From Arthrobotrys musiformis (taxonomy: Eukaryota > Ascomycota > Orbiliomycetes > Orbiliales > Orbiliaceae), in NCBI GenBank assembly GCA_036971715.1, contig JAVHJL010000012.1:1302001-1366000 (forward strand): a DNA stretch of 64,000 nt. Direction: 5' to 3'. This document shows positions 42,862 to 54,280 of this stretch, in pieces. Made by a program: the position numbers and the translations under genes. Numbering within the stretch: the first letter of the stretch is position 1; each line of letters begins with the position of its first letter. The notes under the pieces are model-generated. The model made no database searches. It was not told the origin of the DNA and saw nothing but the letters and a program-made list of their open reading frames with translations.

Positions 42862-43062
42862 TTGTATTATACATTAAGAAACCAAAAAAAAATTCTATAT
42901 TATAAATATATCATTGTAACGAAGCAAGCCCAGCAGAAAGAACTCCAAGCAGAAATCCAGGCGGCCGGAGGAGCCCTCAGAATGACTATAGGAAACATCC
43001 AGGCAATACTGTGGTTGGAAGAAAAACCACACGACGCAACACAACCCGCAGACCCAGAATAA
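42862..43062 (+). CDS. Short peptide-coding dispersed repeat
   Basis: The frame ends KQAQQKELQAEIQAAGGALR then MTIGNIQAILWLEEKP and a stop. Because a deleted second copy exists at 13050-13140, it looks like the tail of a repeated, probably transposon-encoded, ORF. No ATG in a good context is visible. Confidence 0.35.
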   Translation: MYYTLRNQKKILYYKYIIVTKQAQQKELQAEIQAAGGALRMTIGNIQAILWLEEKPHDATQPADPE

Positions 43063-43729
43063 GGAAGTACCCAGATCCAGACCTTAGAACACGCAGAACA
43101 ATATTAATAGTGTAGAAAATTTAAAATTAAAATACTATAAATTAATAATATTCTTAAAAAATTTAATTATTTTTTTTAACAACCTAACTGCCGCCGCTGC
43201 TACAGAGCAGCCATCCTCTAAGGCAGTAATAGCCGGGTCCCTGACTACTATGAAGGCAGGTGTAGGCGAGTGCCAAGGCTCTCGCCTACCTATACAGAGA
43301 CCTACATACCTTCCGTGGTAGAGCCACCTCTGTATAACATACGCCAGCAATAACACCATCCTCACAATAGAAAAAAGATATATAATTTTAAATTTTTTGG
43401 AATTAAATAGTAATAAATTGGAGGAAAAAATAAAATTAAAAAAATAAGGAAATTATAGCTTTGAAAAAATATTAATATTATAATTTATAAACAACCGACC
43501 TTCGGAACGAATGATCCCCCTATAAGCTTTGAACAAAGCATCCAAAATTAAATAAAAAGATATTAATTAAAAGAGAATTTTGAGAAAAAAAAGGATATTA
43601 AAACACAAAACATATCACAAAACAATTATAAAACAATTAAAAAAATAAATTATATCCTAAATTTATGATCATCTACATATAGTTAAAGAGAAAATTAATT
43701 AAGTTTTCTAAAAAATAAATTTAGAATTA

Positions 43730-43893
43730 CATCAGGAAAAAAACACAATTCCATCGCGCTCCATCCTGTCCATCCGATGGAGATTATAGTAAGATGGGCA
43801 GGATGGAAACCTGCCTTCCGGATGGAAGCCCTTTCGTAGGATGGAGAATCTTCCATCGGATGGAAACTCCTCCATCGGATGGAAAAGCTTGGC

Positions 43894-43900
<7 letters not shown>
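43730..43900 (+). mobile_element. CATCAGG/CCATCC repeat family B, copy 1
   Basis: Starts CATCAGGAAAAAAACAC and continues with CCATCC/GGATGG-rich inverted words (GGCAGGATGGAAACCTGCCT, CATCGGATGGAAACTCCTCC) to AAAAGCTTGGCATTATA and poly-A. The whole stretch recurs inverted at 61345-61504. Confidence 0.85.
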
Positions 43901-43954
<54 letters not shown>

Positions 43955-44407
43955 TATTAATAATAATAGTAATTACGTAATAATGATTATAAAATTTATA
44001 ACAATTTTTTTAATTAATTTTTTAAGGATTATAATTATAGTTATAATAATATTAATAATAATATATATACTAAATCTTGCGAAATTCTATGGGATTCGAT
44101 AGAATTTTATTTAATAAAAAAAAAAAAAAAAAAAAAAATTTCATAGAATTCTATTTATAATAATATAAATGAAAAAATAGAATTTCATAGAATTCTATAG
44201 AATTTTACAAAATAATAATAAAAAAAATTTTTTTTATAGAATTTCACAAAATAATAATAATAAAAAACATAAAATTCTATAGAATTCTATAGAATTTCAC
44301 AAAGACCAATAGTAACAAGAATAATACTTTTAAAAAAAATTTAAAAAAAAAAATAATAATCATAAAAAAAAATTTAAAAAAAATTAAAGAAAAAATTAAA
44401 CGAAAAA
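43901..44407. other. Very AT-rich tract with TAGAATTCTATAGAATT words
   Basis: Poly-A, (TAA)n and repeated ATAGAATTTCATAGAATTCT strings; the same words recur at 61075-61215. Probably the inner part of family B elements. No gene. Confidence 0.6.
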
Positions 44408-44654
44408 CATCAGGAAAAGAACATAGGTTCCATCCTGCCCATCCTGCCCATCCTAACAGGGGTGTTTCCATCATAGCAGGGGAGTTTCCATCCTGCTCCA
44501 TCTTGCATTTTAATTGGTTAAAAATGAATAAAAACTCGCTTATTCTCGCTTAAATGTGTTGAATTTCATTTTTAACCAATTATAATACAAGATGGAGACC
44601 AGGGTTTGCGATGGAGACCAGGGTTTGCGATGGAGAATGGTTTTTTTGCTGATG
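44408..44654 (+). mobile_element. CATCAGG family B, 247-bp MITE with terminal inverted repeats
   Basis: Left end CATCAGGAAAAGAACA; right end reads CATCAGCAAAAAAACCA on the other strand. Inside, TTGGTTAAAAATGAA pairs with TTCATTTTTAACCAA, and GGAGACCAGGGTTTGCGAT is tandemly duplicated. No ORF. A non-autonomous DNA element by structure. Confidence 0.8.
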
Positions 44655-45314
44655 AAATTAAACAAATTAAAAAAATTAAAAAAAATAAAAAATAAAAAAA
44701 AATAAAATAAAATAAAAAAATAATAATAATAAGATAGAATAATATTCTTCTAAGTTATTTTTTATATGTGAAAAAAAAAAAATTTTTTCAAGTTATTTTT
44801 TATGTTTCAAAAAACTTTTTTTTTTTCTAAGTTATTTTTTTATATATAATTTTTTTTTTTTTTTTTTTTGGTGGTGTGGTGGTGGTGTGGTGGTGGTGAG
44901 GAGTGAAGAGAAGAGAATTAAGTTTTGTTTTCACAAAATATAAAAAACAGAATTATTTATATTATTTTTTTTGTTTACATTTAATTACTGAATTTAGAAT
45001 TATAAAATCAAACATTTTTTACAACACATTAACAACACATTAATAATATAACAACACTTTATTTTTGATGTGGTGTTTGTTTTTAAAAGTGCAAAGTTGG
45101 TTCTTGGAGATTTGGCTTTTAATTATTATATTGTTGGAGCAGATAATTTTTTTCAGGGGTAGCGAGCCTGGTGTAAACGTCTATTTTATTTTTCGTTCCA
45201 ACAACCTCAACAAAGAAAAATCCTGTTATGTGCGGAAGTAGGCCTGTTTAGGCCTATGCCCTACACAGACTTCCGACTTACCAAGAAACAACTCATGTCC
45301 AGTTCAGCTTCCTG
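44655..45314. other. AT-rich gene-free tract
   Basis: Poly-A/T and a GGTGGTGTGGTGGTGGTG run at 44871-44900. No gene. Confidence 0.6.
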
Positions 45315-45596
45315 TAGAGAATGACATGGGGCGGTTTGGGTCGGGTTTTCCATATCAAAAACCATCCATAGCGGTTTTCGGTTTTCTAATTAAGAAACCA
45401 AACCACTCCAAAAAACCGTCAAACTTTGTCAAAACCGTTAATATTAAAAAAAAATAAAAAAATTATATTATTTTATTAATAAACCGATCCAAACCAAACC
45501 TAATTTTTATTTGTGAAAACCAAACCAACCCAAACCGTTCTTGGCGGGTTGGATTGGTTTGGTTTGCGGTTTAAACCGCACCCATGTCAATCTCTA
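45315..45596 (+). mobile_element. TA-MITE family A, full-length copy (282 bp)
   Basis: Begins TAGAGAATGACATGGGGCGG and ends with the reverse of TAGAGATTGACATGGGTGCG. The outer TA at both ends fits a TA target duplication of the Tc1/mariner type. The interior has AAAACCGTC-type words and no ORF. Confidence 0.95.
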
Positions 45597-47585
45597 GGCT
45601 TATGAAGGTATGGTTATGACGTAAGTAAGTTGTATTCCTTTGAGGGCCCTGGGCAGCCTGGGTTGTTATAGAACGAAACAACGCAACAACGCGTTCTGGC
45701 CTATAGTTACTATAGGGATGCCTCACAAATACAAAAAATAAGTTTTTTTATACAAAAACAAATTTTTTTTTTTTAAATTATGAAATTATTATTAAAAATT
45801 CTAAAATTTTGAAAATAATTAAGAAATATATAAATGAACTTTATAATGTGAGGTTACGGATAGGCTTACTCAGAGCCAAGCAGCACTCAACTGCCCCATC
45901 AGCGGTACGCCCATGAAGAATAAGAGAATGCAACCTAGAACGATGAATCGATAGTGACAGTAGGTGTATATTATGCGGTAATGACAGAGTATGTACAAGA
46001 AGATGTGAACGAAAGTCGATGTGATACAAAAGAAATGAAGTCGATGAAATCATTTATAGAAGAACGAAACAATGCCAAGATGTGTTGAAAACCAAAATAC
46101 CACAAACTCCATGCGCCTAATACCTTCTTTTTATTATTAATTATTTTTAAATAAATTTTTAAATATTTTTATAGTTTTATAATATTTTTTAAAAATTTAT
46201 AAACTTTTTTTTATATTATTTTTTAAATTTTTAATTTATTATAAACTTATGAAAAAATCTTAAAAAAATATAATAAATTTCTATATATTTTATTCTATTT
46301 ATTTATGTTTTTTATTATTTTTTCCATATATTAGTTGTGATTTTAAATGTGTTTTAAAATATTAGTTTATATACTACTAGTTATACTATCTTATTTTATC
46401 TTTTAAATTATTAATAGTTATATTATAAAAAAAATTTAAAAAATACGATTTATTTCCACTTTTCTTCTATTATTTATTTATACTCTTTATTATTTTTTAT
46501 TAATACCAGTTGCAATTTTAAATGCTTTTTAAAATACTATTATATATATAGTTATTTTATGTGTTGTTTTTTTTATATACAACACTTGTTTGAACGTCCA
46601 CTTGTGGGAAGAATGGGCGCCCAGGCTTCGAAGCGGTGGGAATAAAACTTAAAACAGGCTTCCGAAGCCAGGATGGGACGTTTGCGTGGGGTAAGCGTAT
46701 GTATGTATTCGTGTTATATTATTAGTTATACAACGCAACCCCTACAAGTCAAGAAACGAAAGTTATCATAACTTATCAACAAACTCATCTCATATACAAA
46801 TCTTGGCGTTAGGCCTACGGGGAGGAATGGGACTTAGCGACCTTTTTCCTGCGGAACGGTCGAAGGGGCAATTCGAAGAATTGGCCAGAGAGATCGAGAC
46901 CGCGGTGGGACCTAGGAGACCAAAGGTGCAAGGCGAAGGTGCACAGTCGGCTGGAGGGGTTGACAACAAGGCCACGAGAATATCCTCGAGGAGCCATAAA
47001 AGCCCACCAAAACCTCCAATACGCGTACCCATTTTGGTCACTCAAAGATTATCTCACAAACCGGGCTATCGTAACTCAAAAATAACCCCAATCTTAATAT
47101 TTATAGCAAGACTATAGAAAGCTAAATTCTTATAATAACCCTATTTATGGTCTTCACAGTGCAAGGGTTTCTCCTAGTGTGATTCCATATAATCAGAAGT
47201 GTTTCACCTGAGGCTAGGTTTTTAGAGGTTGGGAGGGCGAATTCCGACCAATAAACAAGCCTGTTTCTTTTTCCAGGTGGTCGGCGGTCAGAGGTCCGCA
47301 CGGGGTGGTTATTTGATTGAGCCCGGACGGTATTTTTAGAGGAGTATACGGAAGCGTCGAACAGGGGCTAAGATTTGTATTTCCTCAGATTGTATTCGAT
47401 AGTATGTATATATATATATTAATATTATAACGATACCAACAACATCCAAGTAATGAAGCACCCGTTCTTTATAAGGTGTGATTCAGTCTAGCTCTACGTT
47501 AAGTTCCGAGAACGCTTAGGGTCTTGTCTTTCTTTACGTGGACGCGGCTCTGCGAGTTCCAAGCATTTGGCATCTCGACGTCAAC
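45597..47585. other. AT-rich interval, then GT90 upstream region
   Basis: 46120-46590 is extremely AT-rich. A frame at 46803-47117 (plus) is open but starts at TTG and shows no domain. (TA)n at 47407-47420 precedes the GT90 gene. Confidence 0.45.
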
Positions 47586-49061
47586 ATGAAGGTGCACTTG
47601 CAATTATGGCGATGGGGCCTGCGCCCTTCAACCAGCAAAGTTATGGTGGTTATGTTGATGTTTTTGATGTTTTTTCACAATCTACCCTTGCGAGATTTGG
47701 GGGCTTCCACATATACAACCGCCCGCACCGCACCAAAACACCCGATCGATCGATTGATATACAAACAGCGTCTCCGATACCAAGACTTAATAAAGCGGCA
47801 GTCAAAGAATCCTGAGGAAGCCATCATAAATTATAAACTTCGATATAATAGGGATCCACCAACTGGTTTTGGGGACTGGGTTCGATATGCCTTACAACAA
47901 AATTCTACCATCATTGACGATTTTGATACGATTGAAAAGGTGTTACATCCATTTCGGCAACTAGATTCAAAACATCTTGAGTCTAGAATCAATTCAGCAA
48001 GCAGAACGGGTTCACGATTGCAGACTGTTTTCACCAAAAACGGAAACTTATCGATATCGCCGGAAGACTTACCGATTTTGAATTCATTGAAGCCTGTTTT
48101 GCAAAATCTTCCTGATATGACGTTTCTGCTGAATGAGCTTGACGAACCGCGAGTTCTAGGATCTCAGCCGGGTAAGGATGATATCACATTTCAAGATTAT
48201 GGGCGGCAGCCTTCCTGGACACATCTGACAACATCATGCCAAAACACAGAAGGAGAGCAACAGCAATCACACTTCTTAGAATCGATCACAACCTCTCTTG
48301 ATCTGTGTCGCAATCCGGCTTATCAGGATCAGTATGGAATGTTCACTTCACCGTGCACTTTCATTGCAACAAAAAGTTTAGTTCCGATTTTTTCGGTTGC
48401 TCGGGTCTCTACTATGCACGATATTTTAGTTCCAGGGCATGATTATCACGTCGAAAGCTTTTTAAGCAAAAATGATGTTGATTTTCGAAACTTTAGTTCA
48501 AAAGAGAACAAACTTTACTGGAGAGGCTCGAATACAGGCACATATGCAAGTTCACAGATGAAATGGGAATCAAATCATCGAGCCCGATTCATGCTCAAAG
48601 CCCGAAATAACACCGATCTTTTTGATGTTGGTATGACGGCTTATATTCAGTGCGATTGGGACGTATGTCAGGCGATGGAGCAGGCTTTTGGACGACCGCC
48701 AAGAGCCGATAAGAACAGTTCTTTCGGGTACAAATTTGTAATGGATATGGATGGAAATGGTTATTCAGGACGTTTTTATCGACTTCTGCAGAGCAACAGC
48801 GTTGTGTTCAAACAAACACTGGTAGAACAATGGCACGATGATCGCGTTTTTCCCTGGGTACATTATGTTCCCGTTACTATTGGGATGGATGAAATCGAAG
48901 ATCTTGTCAAATTTTTCTCGGTTCGGGGTGCCCGACAAGCAGAAGAAATTGCGGCTGAGAGCACTTCCTGGGCGCGAGCCGCTCTGCGGCCGATAGATAT
49001 GACGATTTACGAATACAGGCTATTGCTAGAGTATGCTTCTCTGTTTGAGAAAACAACTTGA
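47586..49061 (+). CDS. GT90 (CAP10-like) glycosyltransferase
   Basis: ATG 47586 gives 491 aa. An N-terminal signal anchor (VMVVMLMFLMFFHNLP, about residues 19-34) predicts a type II Golgi membrane protein. The luminal part contains the GT90/CAP10 region: FSVARVSTMHDILVPGHDYH, then LYWRGSNTGTYASSQMKWES, RARFMLKARNN, YKFVMDMDGNGYSGRFYRLL and SNSVVFKQTLVEQWHDDRVF with WVHYVPV. These match the sugar-nucleotide-binding and acceptor blocks of the family, which in fungi includes xylosyltransferases of capsule or wall glycan synthesis. The substrate here is not known. The ORF is one exon, ends in TGA and has no lesions; an upstream GTG offers no better start. Confidence 0.92.
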   Translation: MKVHLQLWRWGLRPSTSKVMVVMLMFLMFFHNLPLRDLGASTYTTARTAPKHPIDRLIYKQRLRYQDLIKRQSKNPEEAIINYKLRYNRDPPTGFGDWVRYALQQNSTIIDDFDTIEKVLHPFRQLDSKHLESRINSASRTGSRLQTVFTKNGNLSISPEDLPILNSLKPVLQNLPDMTFLLNELDEPRVLGSQPGKDDITFQDYGRQPSWTHLTTSCQNTEGEQQQSHFLESITTSLDLCRNPAYQDQYGMFTSPCTFIATKSLVPIFSVARVSTMHDILVPGHDYHVESFLSKNDVDFRNFSSKENKLYWRGSNTGTYASSQMKWESNHRARFMLKARNNTDLFDVGMTAYIQCDWDVCQAMEQAFGRPPRADKNSSFGYKFVMDMDGNGYSGRFYRLLQSNSVVFKQTLVEQWHDDRVFPWVHYVPVTIGMDEIEDLVKFFSVRGARQAEEIAAESTSWARAALRPIDMTIYEYRLLLEYASLFEKTT

Positions 49062-49982
49062 ACTCGGAAAAGCTCAATGCATATAATCCTTCGTATCCTG
49101 AAAAACATTTCATTTAGACTAGAGGTTTAATTCCATGTTGAACAAATAGGGCTTCGAGCTTCCCCAGAGTCTAGCCTTTGAACCGAGAAACAAATCCAGG
49201 GAGGTGGAAAATTTATAATACTGTTGAGTAGTGGGGGGCCAGTTTTTCTTGATTGCCGGCGGTAGAAACTTAGGAAGCGTCGCTTGCCGGACCGTTACTC
49301 CTTCTCAGGGCTTCGATCATCTAATCCATTTTCTCAATCTTGAAATTTTCGCAGCACCAAAAAGACCTTCACATTTGAGTTCATCACCATTACTAATAAC
49401 ATTTTCAACAATATTATATTGTCAAAGGATGTGCATTAGGCTACCTTAAGTTAACTCCAGCAGGAGGAAGGGCGATTGTGAGGCTTCAAACGGGAACCCA
49501 TAATTGCCTGATAGAAAAAGGAAAGCAGTTAAGGTGAACATAGGCTGATAGAGAGGCTGACTGGTATGTACGCATTGCGCTGTTGAATGATTCTTCTATA
49601 AAAATTTCGCGACTCAAGAAACGATTACTATTTCTACTACTATTCTATATTATATTAATTATATTATTCTTAAACAAAATCAACAAACAAGCAAAAAAAA
49701 ACTGGAGAAGAACTCCTGTGTATTCTCAAAGGGACTGGAGATGCCTTTCGAGGCTATTGAGATTCGTAGGGTATAGGTAGGATAACAAGTTCATTTCATA
49801 GAGATACATCTACTTCCCGCAAAAAGTTTTCTTATACATTTATTGTTGTAATGGTAGTGTACGGAAATAACAAAACATAATGCACGGAAATAGCATTTCC
49901 CGAATTTTATTTACTAACTAGTCGGTCAGAGTCTGGGTACGGGGCAAGGGGCAAGGGTACAAAGCCCAATGTAGTTAGGGGT
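49062..49982. other. Intergenic
   Basis: No gene supported. 49840-49905 holds a short sequence (GTAATGGTAGTGTACGGAAATAACAAAAC...GGAAATAGCATTTCCC) that also occurs at 22021-22082 with small changes, another minor dispersed repeat. Confidence 0.5.
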
Positions 49983-50695
49983 CTACTCGAGAGAAATTAT
50001 CGAGCCTTCAGGATGCCAGTATTCTGGAGGAACTTGGACTGCTGTTCCCTCGTCCTCCCGCCACAGAACCTGATTGTCCATCTCTAAATTTACACGCTTA
50101 TTACTCCTCCCCCGCTTTCCTGACCCTGGAGGCCGCCCGCGACGTTTTTTGACTATAGCCCCCGTGTCTCTTTTCGCAATGCTCAGCCGAGTATCTGAAG
50201 GCACAGCCCTATGTTTGAGGCACCTAAATTTGATCAGTAACTATGAGAGATTTCTGAAATTCGGATATGCGTTTACTGAGCTTACTGTCTTTCTTGACAC
50301 AATTCTTGGACAAGAAACCCCAGCTGTTTTAGAAGATAGAACAACGGAGATATATCCTGAACTTGAGAATAGGGCTGATATAAAGGTGCAATAGGGTAGC
50401 CGACATAGGGTAATTGGGAAATATTTAAGTTCCCATTGGGGAGATCCATAGATGGATTCGCAAAATGAAAGTTGTATAGGCTATTGAATTCGAGATTTGT
50501 TAGTGGATCAAAGTTTTCAGCCATTTCATTGACAAAGGAAGTTTTGATGTGATATCCGAATTCGAAATTATTCCTCAGGCTAAAAAGAGTCGCAGACCCT
50601 CTCCCTTTAAAGGGCCTCGACAACCCCCATATAAATTCAAATAAATTAACTGTTTGAAATCTTTGAAACGAGCAAGTTAACCATTGTTTCGTCAT
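49983..50695 (-). CDS. AT-hook protein, probably two exons
   Basis: Exon 1 (ATG at 50695 or 50524) encodes an Asn/Phe/Tyr-rich part (FDPLTNLEFNSLYNFHFANP, YPIAPLYQPYSQ). A donor near 50362 and a TTTAG acceptor near 50228 would join it to exon 2. Exon 2 has AVPSDTRLSIAKRDTGAIVK then KKRRGRPPGSGKRGRSNKR, a canonical GRP AT-hook, and ends in YWHPEGSIISLE. The product would be a small nuclear AT-rich-DNA-binding protein. It resembles the AT-hook protein near 11.3 kb only in the hook itself. Splice positions are my inference. Confidence 0.5.
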
Positions 50696-51180
50696 GGTTT
50701 CATTATGATGTACTCAGCAACATTCTGAAACAACCTTTTTTAACGGAATCACTCGAGGTGCACCCATGTCAAATATTTAGCGTGTGCACCCATGTTTTCC
50801 ATACAAAACTTCTGAGAAGACCCCAGCCCCCTGTCAACCCCCCTGTTATTTTGTTTGTCGAAAATTGCCAAATCTAGTAAATGAGATTTTTTTTGATGTT
50901 ATACAATAAAAATTGAATAAAAATTAAAAAAAAACTTGAATAAAATAGAATAAAAAACAAATTTAAAAAAATAAAGCAAATTTTCCATAAAAAATTAAAC
51001 CTAAATATAAATTAAATAATCAAAAAATAAAAAAATTAATTAAGTTATGATTTTTATTTAATTTTTATTATTTGTTTAGTAAACTGAAATTATATTTTTT
51101 CCATGTCAAAAATTTTGGTGCAGGGTAAGCCAAGGAAAACCGAAAAAGCAATATAGTCAATCTCTAGGACTCAAAATCAG
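50696..51180. other. Gene-free interval with stray family A termini
   Basis: Contains GTGCACCCATGTCAAATATT (50758) and TCAATCTCTAGG (51157), degenerate ends of family A, beside the full copy at 51181. Confidence 0.55.
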
Positions 51181-51462
51181 TAGAGATTGACATGGGGGCG
51201 GTTTAAACCGCAAACCAATCCAATCCAACCCGCCAAGAACGGGTTGGGTTGGTTTGGTTTTCATAAATAAAAATTAGGTTTGGTTTGGATCGGTTTATTA
51301 ATAAAATAATATAATTTTTGTATTTTTTTTTAATATTAACGGTTTTGACAAAGTTTGACGGTTTTTTGGAGTGGTTTTGTTTCTTAATTAGAAAACCGAA
51401 AACCGCTATGGATGGTTTTTGATATGGAAAACCCGACCCAAACCGCCCCATGTCATTCTCTA
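51181..51462 (-). mobile_element. TA-MITE family A, full-length copy (282 bp)
   Basis: TAGAGATTGACATGGGGGCG at one end and CCCCATGTCATTCTCTA at the other, interior as at 45315 in reverse. TA at both outer ends. Exactly the same length as the 45315 copy. Confidence 0.95.
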
Positions 51463-51555
51463 CTTCGAAGAGGAAGAAGAAGAAGTAAAGTGCCAAAAAT
51501 TTCTTCACCGCAATACCTCTTTGGACGCTGGACTAAAACTGAATAATGAGATATC

Positions 51556-52300
51556 TTATAAAACCTCTCCTGAAAGGGCCGAGTCTATAGGCCTTAAATT
51601 CTGAATTGATGTCAATTCCAAAAAATTATCTATAAACGGTCCCGACTGGGTTATTCGTGCGGCTCCGCCAAGAGCCCAGTTTTGAGCCCAGTGTAATGCC
51701 CTATCCGCCTCTATATACGGTGTAACACCCTTCTTCTCCGTAAGAGACGAATGGTCCACCTTAGAAGTCTTTGCCGTAAATGATTGCGCCTCTTTTAACT
51801 TTGCGATATCTTTTCTCAAAGATTTTACGACGTCGGTAAACTCTTCCGTATCCGCTCGAGAACTCTCAAGCGCTCGTTTTGCATTCTTGACCGCCGTATA
51901 TGCCTTTACAGACATTTTCGCCATAACTTCATGCATAACCTTCTCTTTTTTAGAATTTCTCTTATCACCATCCTTTCCAAAATCCTCAATTCTGGTCTCG
52001 TACCCAAACGTCGCCTGCTTCATAAACTTCTTGATCTTAAGTCTATAGTCCGCCACCGAAACAAATTTCTAATTCAAATCTTTTGCGAACTGCTTGGCCT
52101 TCGAGGTCGAAACTTTGCTTGGGACGAGGCCGACAAACTGAATTGCAGAAAAACCAGAATTTTCCGGATATGAGATACCGTCGAAGGGTAAATTGATCCT
52201 TTTAACCTTTCTAGGCGTACTTGTCTGCGAGTCGGGTAAAAAGACTCATTGGATATATGCTCATTGGGCTGAGACGTAGAACGAGTTTGGGGCCCTTCGG
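51556..52300 (-). pseudogene. Lys/Ala-rich helical ORF fused to a repeat terminus
   Basis: From MNSEGPQTRSTSQPNEHISN (about 52305) through RRQVRLERLKG, then after a frame change FVGLVPSKVSTSKAKQFAKD, an in-frame TAG near 52073, and VADYRLKIKKFMKQATFGYE. A long Lys/Glu/Ala coiled-coil-like stretch (KNAKRALESSRADTEEFTDV) follows. The last part (RALHWAQNWALGGAARITQS) is the GGGCTC-family terminus at 51637-51703 read in frame, so the original C-terminus was replaced. TAG is one step from CAG. Family not recognised. Confidence 0.45.
51637..51703 (-). repeat. GGGCTC-family terminus inside an ORF
   Basis: Reverse complement reads TAGGGCATTACACTGGGCTC, AAAACTGGGCTCTTGGCGGA, GCCGCACGAATAACCCAGTC, matching 61567-61632 almost base for base. 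Confidence 0.9.
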
Positions 52301-52361
52301 AATTCATCGTCGGCGGAACAGACTTAATTGACTCCAATGCAGACTTTGAAGCAATTGGCAC

Positions 52362-52880
52362 AGCATTCGGAACGGAAAATAGACATGGCGCGAGGCTTCT
52401 TGAGGGGCGGCCCCAGTATAACTATATTGGACTCCGATATGTCCGATAACCCCCCTTGGGAGTTACCAATGGTGTTTGCCATACTAATGAGAATATTATT
52501 ATTAACTATCTACTATATTATAAAATATTCTGAGCTATTAAAGGGATGTACACTTACTTGAGGCCAAATCCCCACCTTTATCGATCCAAGTATGATGATA
52601 AAAGATGGAGGAAAAAATAGAGAACAGACCCCAAGTAAATAAATAAGGCATGACGTATAAAACGGCAAAAAAATAGAGCAAAAACAAAGCCTTGTGTACT
52701 CATCATATCCATAGAAACCATATAAACATATACCAAAAACCGTATAAAAACCGATATTCCAAAATAACTCCGAACGACTCGCAATGCAACAACAGTTCTC
52801 ATGGAGAACAACTATACAACTTCACGTATAGTATATAAAGGATCTACACACAATAGGTGTGCCAGTTATCCAATAGCTGA
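52362..52880. other. Intergenic
   Basis: No gene supported; short frames on both strands lack starts or domains. Confidence 0.4.
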
Positions 52881-53171
52881 TCATACTTCAAAAAGAAGAT
52901 CTGATCTAATAATCCTCAGTAGGTCGTACTTCACTAAGAAGAAGATCTGATTATTCCGATCCAATAGTCCTCGATAAACCGAATTGGTTTTCTGATCACA
53001 ACGGTACCCAATACAGGTAATAAGAGTAAGCCGGTAAAAAGTTATGCTGTTGTTGATCGAGGTATTTTGTATTGTTGCTGCTCTGTAATGATATCCTTTT
53101 ATGTAAGCTTTGATAATTTTTTGAGTATCGCAAGTGAAATTGCATTCAAGGCCATAACAAGTACCTGGCAA
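52881..53171 (-). pseudogene. J-domain-protein relic
   Basis: The frame contains GLECNFTCDTQKIIKAYIKG, strikingly like REGNFTCYTQKIIEAYGFLS in the intact J-domain protein at 62403-63949. DNA is also alike: GATAATTTTTTGAGTATCGC here against GATAATTTTTTGAGTATAGC there. The HPD motif region and the N-terminus are missing. It is a decayed paralogue, showing the family has multiplied locally. Confidence 0.65.
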
Positions 53172-53223
53172 TATGAAAAGCGCTCCCTTCGTATATTATG
53201 GTGAAACAGTTATCACTAGCAGT

Positions 53224-53892
53224 TTAGTGGTAAGAAACTCTGTTCAAGATGCTTACATTCAGATGTAACCACTGCTCATCTGAATAAAGGACGAATAGAT
53301 GGCAAGGCCAACAGTATTGATTGGCCGAAATTGCGTCAGACTCGACACTCCGGAATCTCGAAAGGCCTCGGTGGAAAGCTTCTTCTAAGGAAAGGTATTC
53401 GAAAGATAAATGCGACACTGGCCTAGAGGTCCGTTCATGAAGTTCATCAGAGAACCCAGAAGATAAAATAACAAGGATTGCTAGAGAATCGGCGATGTCG
53501 TTAATGTAACTGACGGTTAGCGGATGGTTCTCGCTCCCGTAGTCGTCGTTGTCTAAGATATTCCAAATACGTTGTGATCCGCTAAACCAGTTTGCGAAAG
53601 TAATCCGATGATTAGCTGCGAAAGAGCTATATGTTTTCTTAGCGTTATATGCGCGCGTCTCCGCTCGGGCTAGGGCGCAGTATCTTTCCGGGGGTGTTAG
53701 GTGCAAAGACAATGAGCCGCGATCGAACCCTGCGATTCCGTGATTTTTCGATAGCCATTTTTTGATGATGAAGTTTTGATGATGCAGAAAAATTCCCTGC
53801 ATCCATTTTGTGGTATGGTTTAGTTGGCAAAGATCGTTTGCCGTTGATTGTAGAGCTATGGATAGAATTAACTCAGTTGGTAGCCTATTCAT
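53224..53892 (-). CDS. F-box-like protein
   Basis: An intact 222-aa ORF from ATG 53892. The first 45 residues, MNRLPTELILSIALQSTAND with LCQLNHTTKWMQGIF, match the F-box pattern LPxELxxxIxxxLxxxDLxxLxxxxK that binds Skp1 in SCF ubiquitin ligases. The remainder is helical with WFSGSQRIWNIL and no visible WD40 or LRR repeats. A role as an SCF substrate adaptor is inferred from the F-box alone; the Cul1-type gene at 24.9 kb would be the matching scaffold class but there is no sign of linkage. No lesions seen. Confidence 0.65.
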   Translation of the reverse strand: MNRLPTELILSIALQSTANDLCQLNHTTKWMQGIFLHHQNFIIKKWLSKNHGIAGFDRGSLSLHLTPPERYCALARAETRAYNAKKTYSSFAANHRITFANWFSGSQRIWNILDNDDYGSENHPLTVSYINDIADSLAILVILSSGFSDELHERTSRPVSHLSFEYLSLEEAFHRGLSRFRSVESDAISANQYCWPCHLFVLYSDEQWLHLNVSILNRVSYH

Positions 53893-54280
53893 TGGGATGG
53901 AGTGTTCAATCGTATTGTGGACATCTAGGGCATACGGTAGTTACAGGATAAAGTGCTTTAAATGACTTGGGATGGGGTGATTACGAGGGGTCATAGGGAC
54001 ATACATACATACATAGTAGGTAGGCTGGCCGGAGCCCAGGCCAGAACCTCGGTAGGTAGTTTTGTGTTGAAGTCCTAAAATAAAAGTTGGAGGGTTTTGA
54101 AATAATTTCTTATATAACTATACTGAACAAAAAATAACTAGCTACTCCGTAAAAAATAAAATAAAATAAAATGAAAGTTCAAGTTCAATTATACCTAGTT
54201 AGGCCTCTACACCGGGCTCGCTTACCCCTGCAACTAAACACCACTTGTAGTTAGTGCGTGGCAACGACTGTCATTCAGCT
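53893..54280. other. Intergenic
   Basis: CATACATACATACATAGTAG simple sequence near 54001 and AAAATAAAATAAAATAAAAT near 54149. No gene. Confidence 0.5.
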
